A stretch of DNA of 64,000 nucleotides from Pyrinomonadaceae bacterium (GTDB taxonomy: Bacteria; Acidobacteriota; Blastocatellia; Pyrinomonadales; Pyrinomonadaceae). A program made the position numbers and the translations under genes. The stretch is from assembly GCA_014380365.1 (NCBI GenBank), contig JACMJZ010000021.1, positions 1 through 64,000 of the forward strand, written 5' to 3'. The notes under the pieces are model-generated. The model worked only from the letters and a program-made list of their open reading frames with translations, was not told the DNA's origin and searched no databases. Shown here in pieces: positions 62,556 to 64,000 of the stretch (positions are counted from its first letter, which is position 1; the number at the start of each line of letters is the position of its first letter).

Positions 62556-64000
62556 ATGATAGTCCAACCCCAAAGCGAAGTTTACGAATTGACGCCGACG
62601 CAGCAGGCGATGCTGATCTATTCGCTCTACGCGCCGCGATCAAAAGCGTATTTCGAGCAGGTTTGCTACGCCTACAAGGCGGCCCTTGATGTGCACGCTT
62701 TCGCTGAAGCCTGGCAGCAGGTCGTTAGTCGCCATGCAATTTTGCGAACCTCATTCTCCTGGAACGACTCCGAACACCTCGTGCAAATAGTCCATCCCGG
62801 CGTAGACCTTCCATTTGAAGAACAGGATTGGCGCGAGTTGTTCGGGTTGCAACAGGAGGAACGGCTTAAGGAATTTCTGAGGGACGACTCCGAGCGCGGC
62901 TTCGATTTAGCTTGCCCGTCACTGCTAAGGGTCGCAGTTCTCCAAACGCAAGATGACGCCTACTGGATCGTTGTCAGCAACCATCACATTGTTCTGGACG
63001 GATGGTCTATGTCCGTTGTGCGCAACGAGGTGTCGCAGATCTACCGGAAGCTGGCGCATGACGAACCGGTCGAGCTTGGGCCGGCGCGTCATTTTGGGGC
63101 GTACGTTGAATGGTTAGACCAGCAGCAGACTTCGACGGAAGCGGAGACGTTTTGGCGGCATGAGCTGGAAGGATTTTCGCTGCAGAACGATCTGCCGATC
63201 GATAAGAACGCGGGCAAACTTTCCAATCCCAATGAGACGTTTTCGGAAAAGCACGTATCGCTCTCGCCTTCGCTGACAGCTTCCATTCAATCCTGCGCCC
63301 GGCGGCACCACCTGACGATGAGCGCATTTGTTCAGGGCGCCTGGGCTGTGCTGCTCAGCAGGTATTGCGGCGTTGACGACGTCGTCTTTGGAATCACGGT
63401 TTCCGGGCGGCCTTACGAGATGCCGGGTATTGAGTCGATGGTTGGGTTGCTGATTAATACGCTGCCGGTTCGAGTCGAACTGGATCCGCAGGAATCGTGT
63501 CTCTCCTGCCTAAAGAAGGTGCAGGATCGAGGGGCGGGCTTGCTTGAGCATGAGCACAGCTCGCTTAAGCAGATTCAGCAATGGAGCGATGTCCCTCGCA
63601 ATTCGCCGCTGTTTGAAACCCTGCTGGTGTTTGAGAATTTTGCCGGAGCCGGATCGTCTTTCCGGCTGGACGGTCCGATAGAGGTCCTGGGCGCACATTT
63701 CGCAAGGACAAACTACCCGCTAACCCTCGTTGTCGATCCAGGCAATCATCTGCGTTTTCAATTGGTCTATCATCGCAGCCGTTTTGCTGAGGATGCGATT
63801 GAAAGAATGCTGGAACATCTCAGCACAATTCTTGAAGCGATGGCCGCTGACATGGAAAAACCGTTATCCAGTTTGCCGCTGCTCACGGAAGCCGCAACTC
63901 ACACGCTGCTTCACGAATGGAACGATAATAACCAGAAGGCCTTTACCGATGAACCAGTCACCAGCTTGTTTGAGCGGCAATGCAAGCTAACGCCAGAGGC
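62556..64000 (+). CDS. Non-ribosomal peptide synthetase, C-A... (partial, continues past window)
   Basis: The frame opens at ATG 62556 and runs to the window edge (481 codons). Residues 8-440 are a condensation domain: ELTPTQQAMLIYSLYAPRSK at the start and the catalytic HHIVLDGWS at about residues 144-152, with the full HHxxxDG. After about residue 455 the text TSLFERQCKLTPEA is the beginning of an adenylation domain. It should extend the peptide started by the upstream A-T-C-T protein. GATAAGAG precedes the ATG. A family E palindrome separates it from the upstream NRPS gene. Confidence 0.93.
   Translation, partial: MIVQPQSEVYELTPTQQAMLIYSLYAPRSKAYFEQVCYAYKAALDVHAFAEAWQQVVSRHAILRTSFSWNDSEHLVQIVHPGVDLPFEEQDWRELFGLQQEERLKEFLRDDSERGFDLACPSLLRVAVLQTQDDAYWIVVSNHHIVLDGWSMSVVRNEVSQIYRKLAHDEPVELGPARHFGAYVEWLDQQQTSTEAETFWRHELEGFSLQNDLPIDKNAGKLSNPNETFSEKHVSLSPSLTASIQSCARRHHLTMSAFVQGAWAVLLSRYCGVDDVVFGITVSGRPYEMPGIESMVGLLINTLPVRVELDPQESCLSCLKKVQDRGAGLLEHEHSSLKQIQQWSDVPRNSPLFETLLVFENFAGAGSSFRLDGPIEVLGAHFARTNYPLTLVVDPGNHLRFQLVYHRSRFAEDAIERMLEHLSTILEAMAADMEKPLSSLPLLTEAATHTLLHEWNDNNQKAFTDEPVTSLFERQCKLTPE

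Overview
The window reads like a chromosomal segment of a soil or rock-dwelling member of the Acidobacteriota, most likely class Blastocatellia (Pyrinomonadaceae-like). This is inferred from gene style, not from a marker gene: many small VOC, DinB, DoxX, DGPF/YCII, DUF1428, DUF1801 and DUF2277 proteins, secreted PQQ-like and LVIVD beta-propellers, TTG/GTG starts with clear Shine-Dalgarno sites, moderately high GC, and intergenic spaces filled with families of long, word-like imperfect palindromes. No tRNA, rRNA, IS element, prophage or CRISPR array was recognised.

Layout. 1-5.0 kb: a secreted LVIVD propeller protein (cut by the window edge) translationally coupled to a DUF305 protein, and a divergent giant secreted beta-helix protein. 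5-16.6 kb, minus strand: EttA, DUF2277, an SDR, a flavin monooxygenase, a zinc-ribbon membrane protein, a MATE exporter, a stand-alone 5'-3' exonuclease, then VOC, DUF1428, DoxX and DGPF/YCII genes. 17-24 kb, plus strand: a PQQ-like propeller, a DUF4062-STAND-TPR protein of the kind seen in bacterial immunity, an MFS exporter and a tandem pair of exported paralogues. 24-28.6 kb, minus strand: DinB, a membrane redoxin, DoxX, DUF1801, two DGPF/YCII proteins, VOC, then a divergent ECF42-type sigma factor, the known genomic partner of DGPF proteins. 30-46 kb: a propeller/OmpL47 protein, a membrane MutS homologue, dodecin, SGNH hydrolase, cystathionine beta-synthase, an orphan HicB, thyA-folA, homoserine dehydrogenase, a cysteine-desulfurase-like enzyme and a cellulase-family hydrolase. 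46.3-64 kb, plus strand: a Wzx/Wzy-type exopolysaccharide cluster (co-polymerase, BY-kinase-like ATPase, export porin-like protein, priming transferase, flippase, polymerase, a double glycosyltransferase) running into PAP2, an NHL lipoprotein and two NRPS genes, the second cut by the window edge.

The two most notable points are these. (1) The redoxin at 24868-25674 has an in-frame TGA exactly where the redox-active cysteine of the WCPxC motif should be, homology continues in the same frame, and a small hairpin with the spacing of a bacterial SECIS follows: a probable selenoprotein that a standard gene caller splits in two. (2) The intergenic palindrome families are not confined to spacers. 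They supply C-termini and stop codons to several genes, abut the stops of others, and lie in frame inside a flavin monooxygenase, an NRPS adenylation domain and a double glycosyltransferase, where one copy forms the linker between the two catalytic units and may have created the gene fusion.
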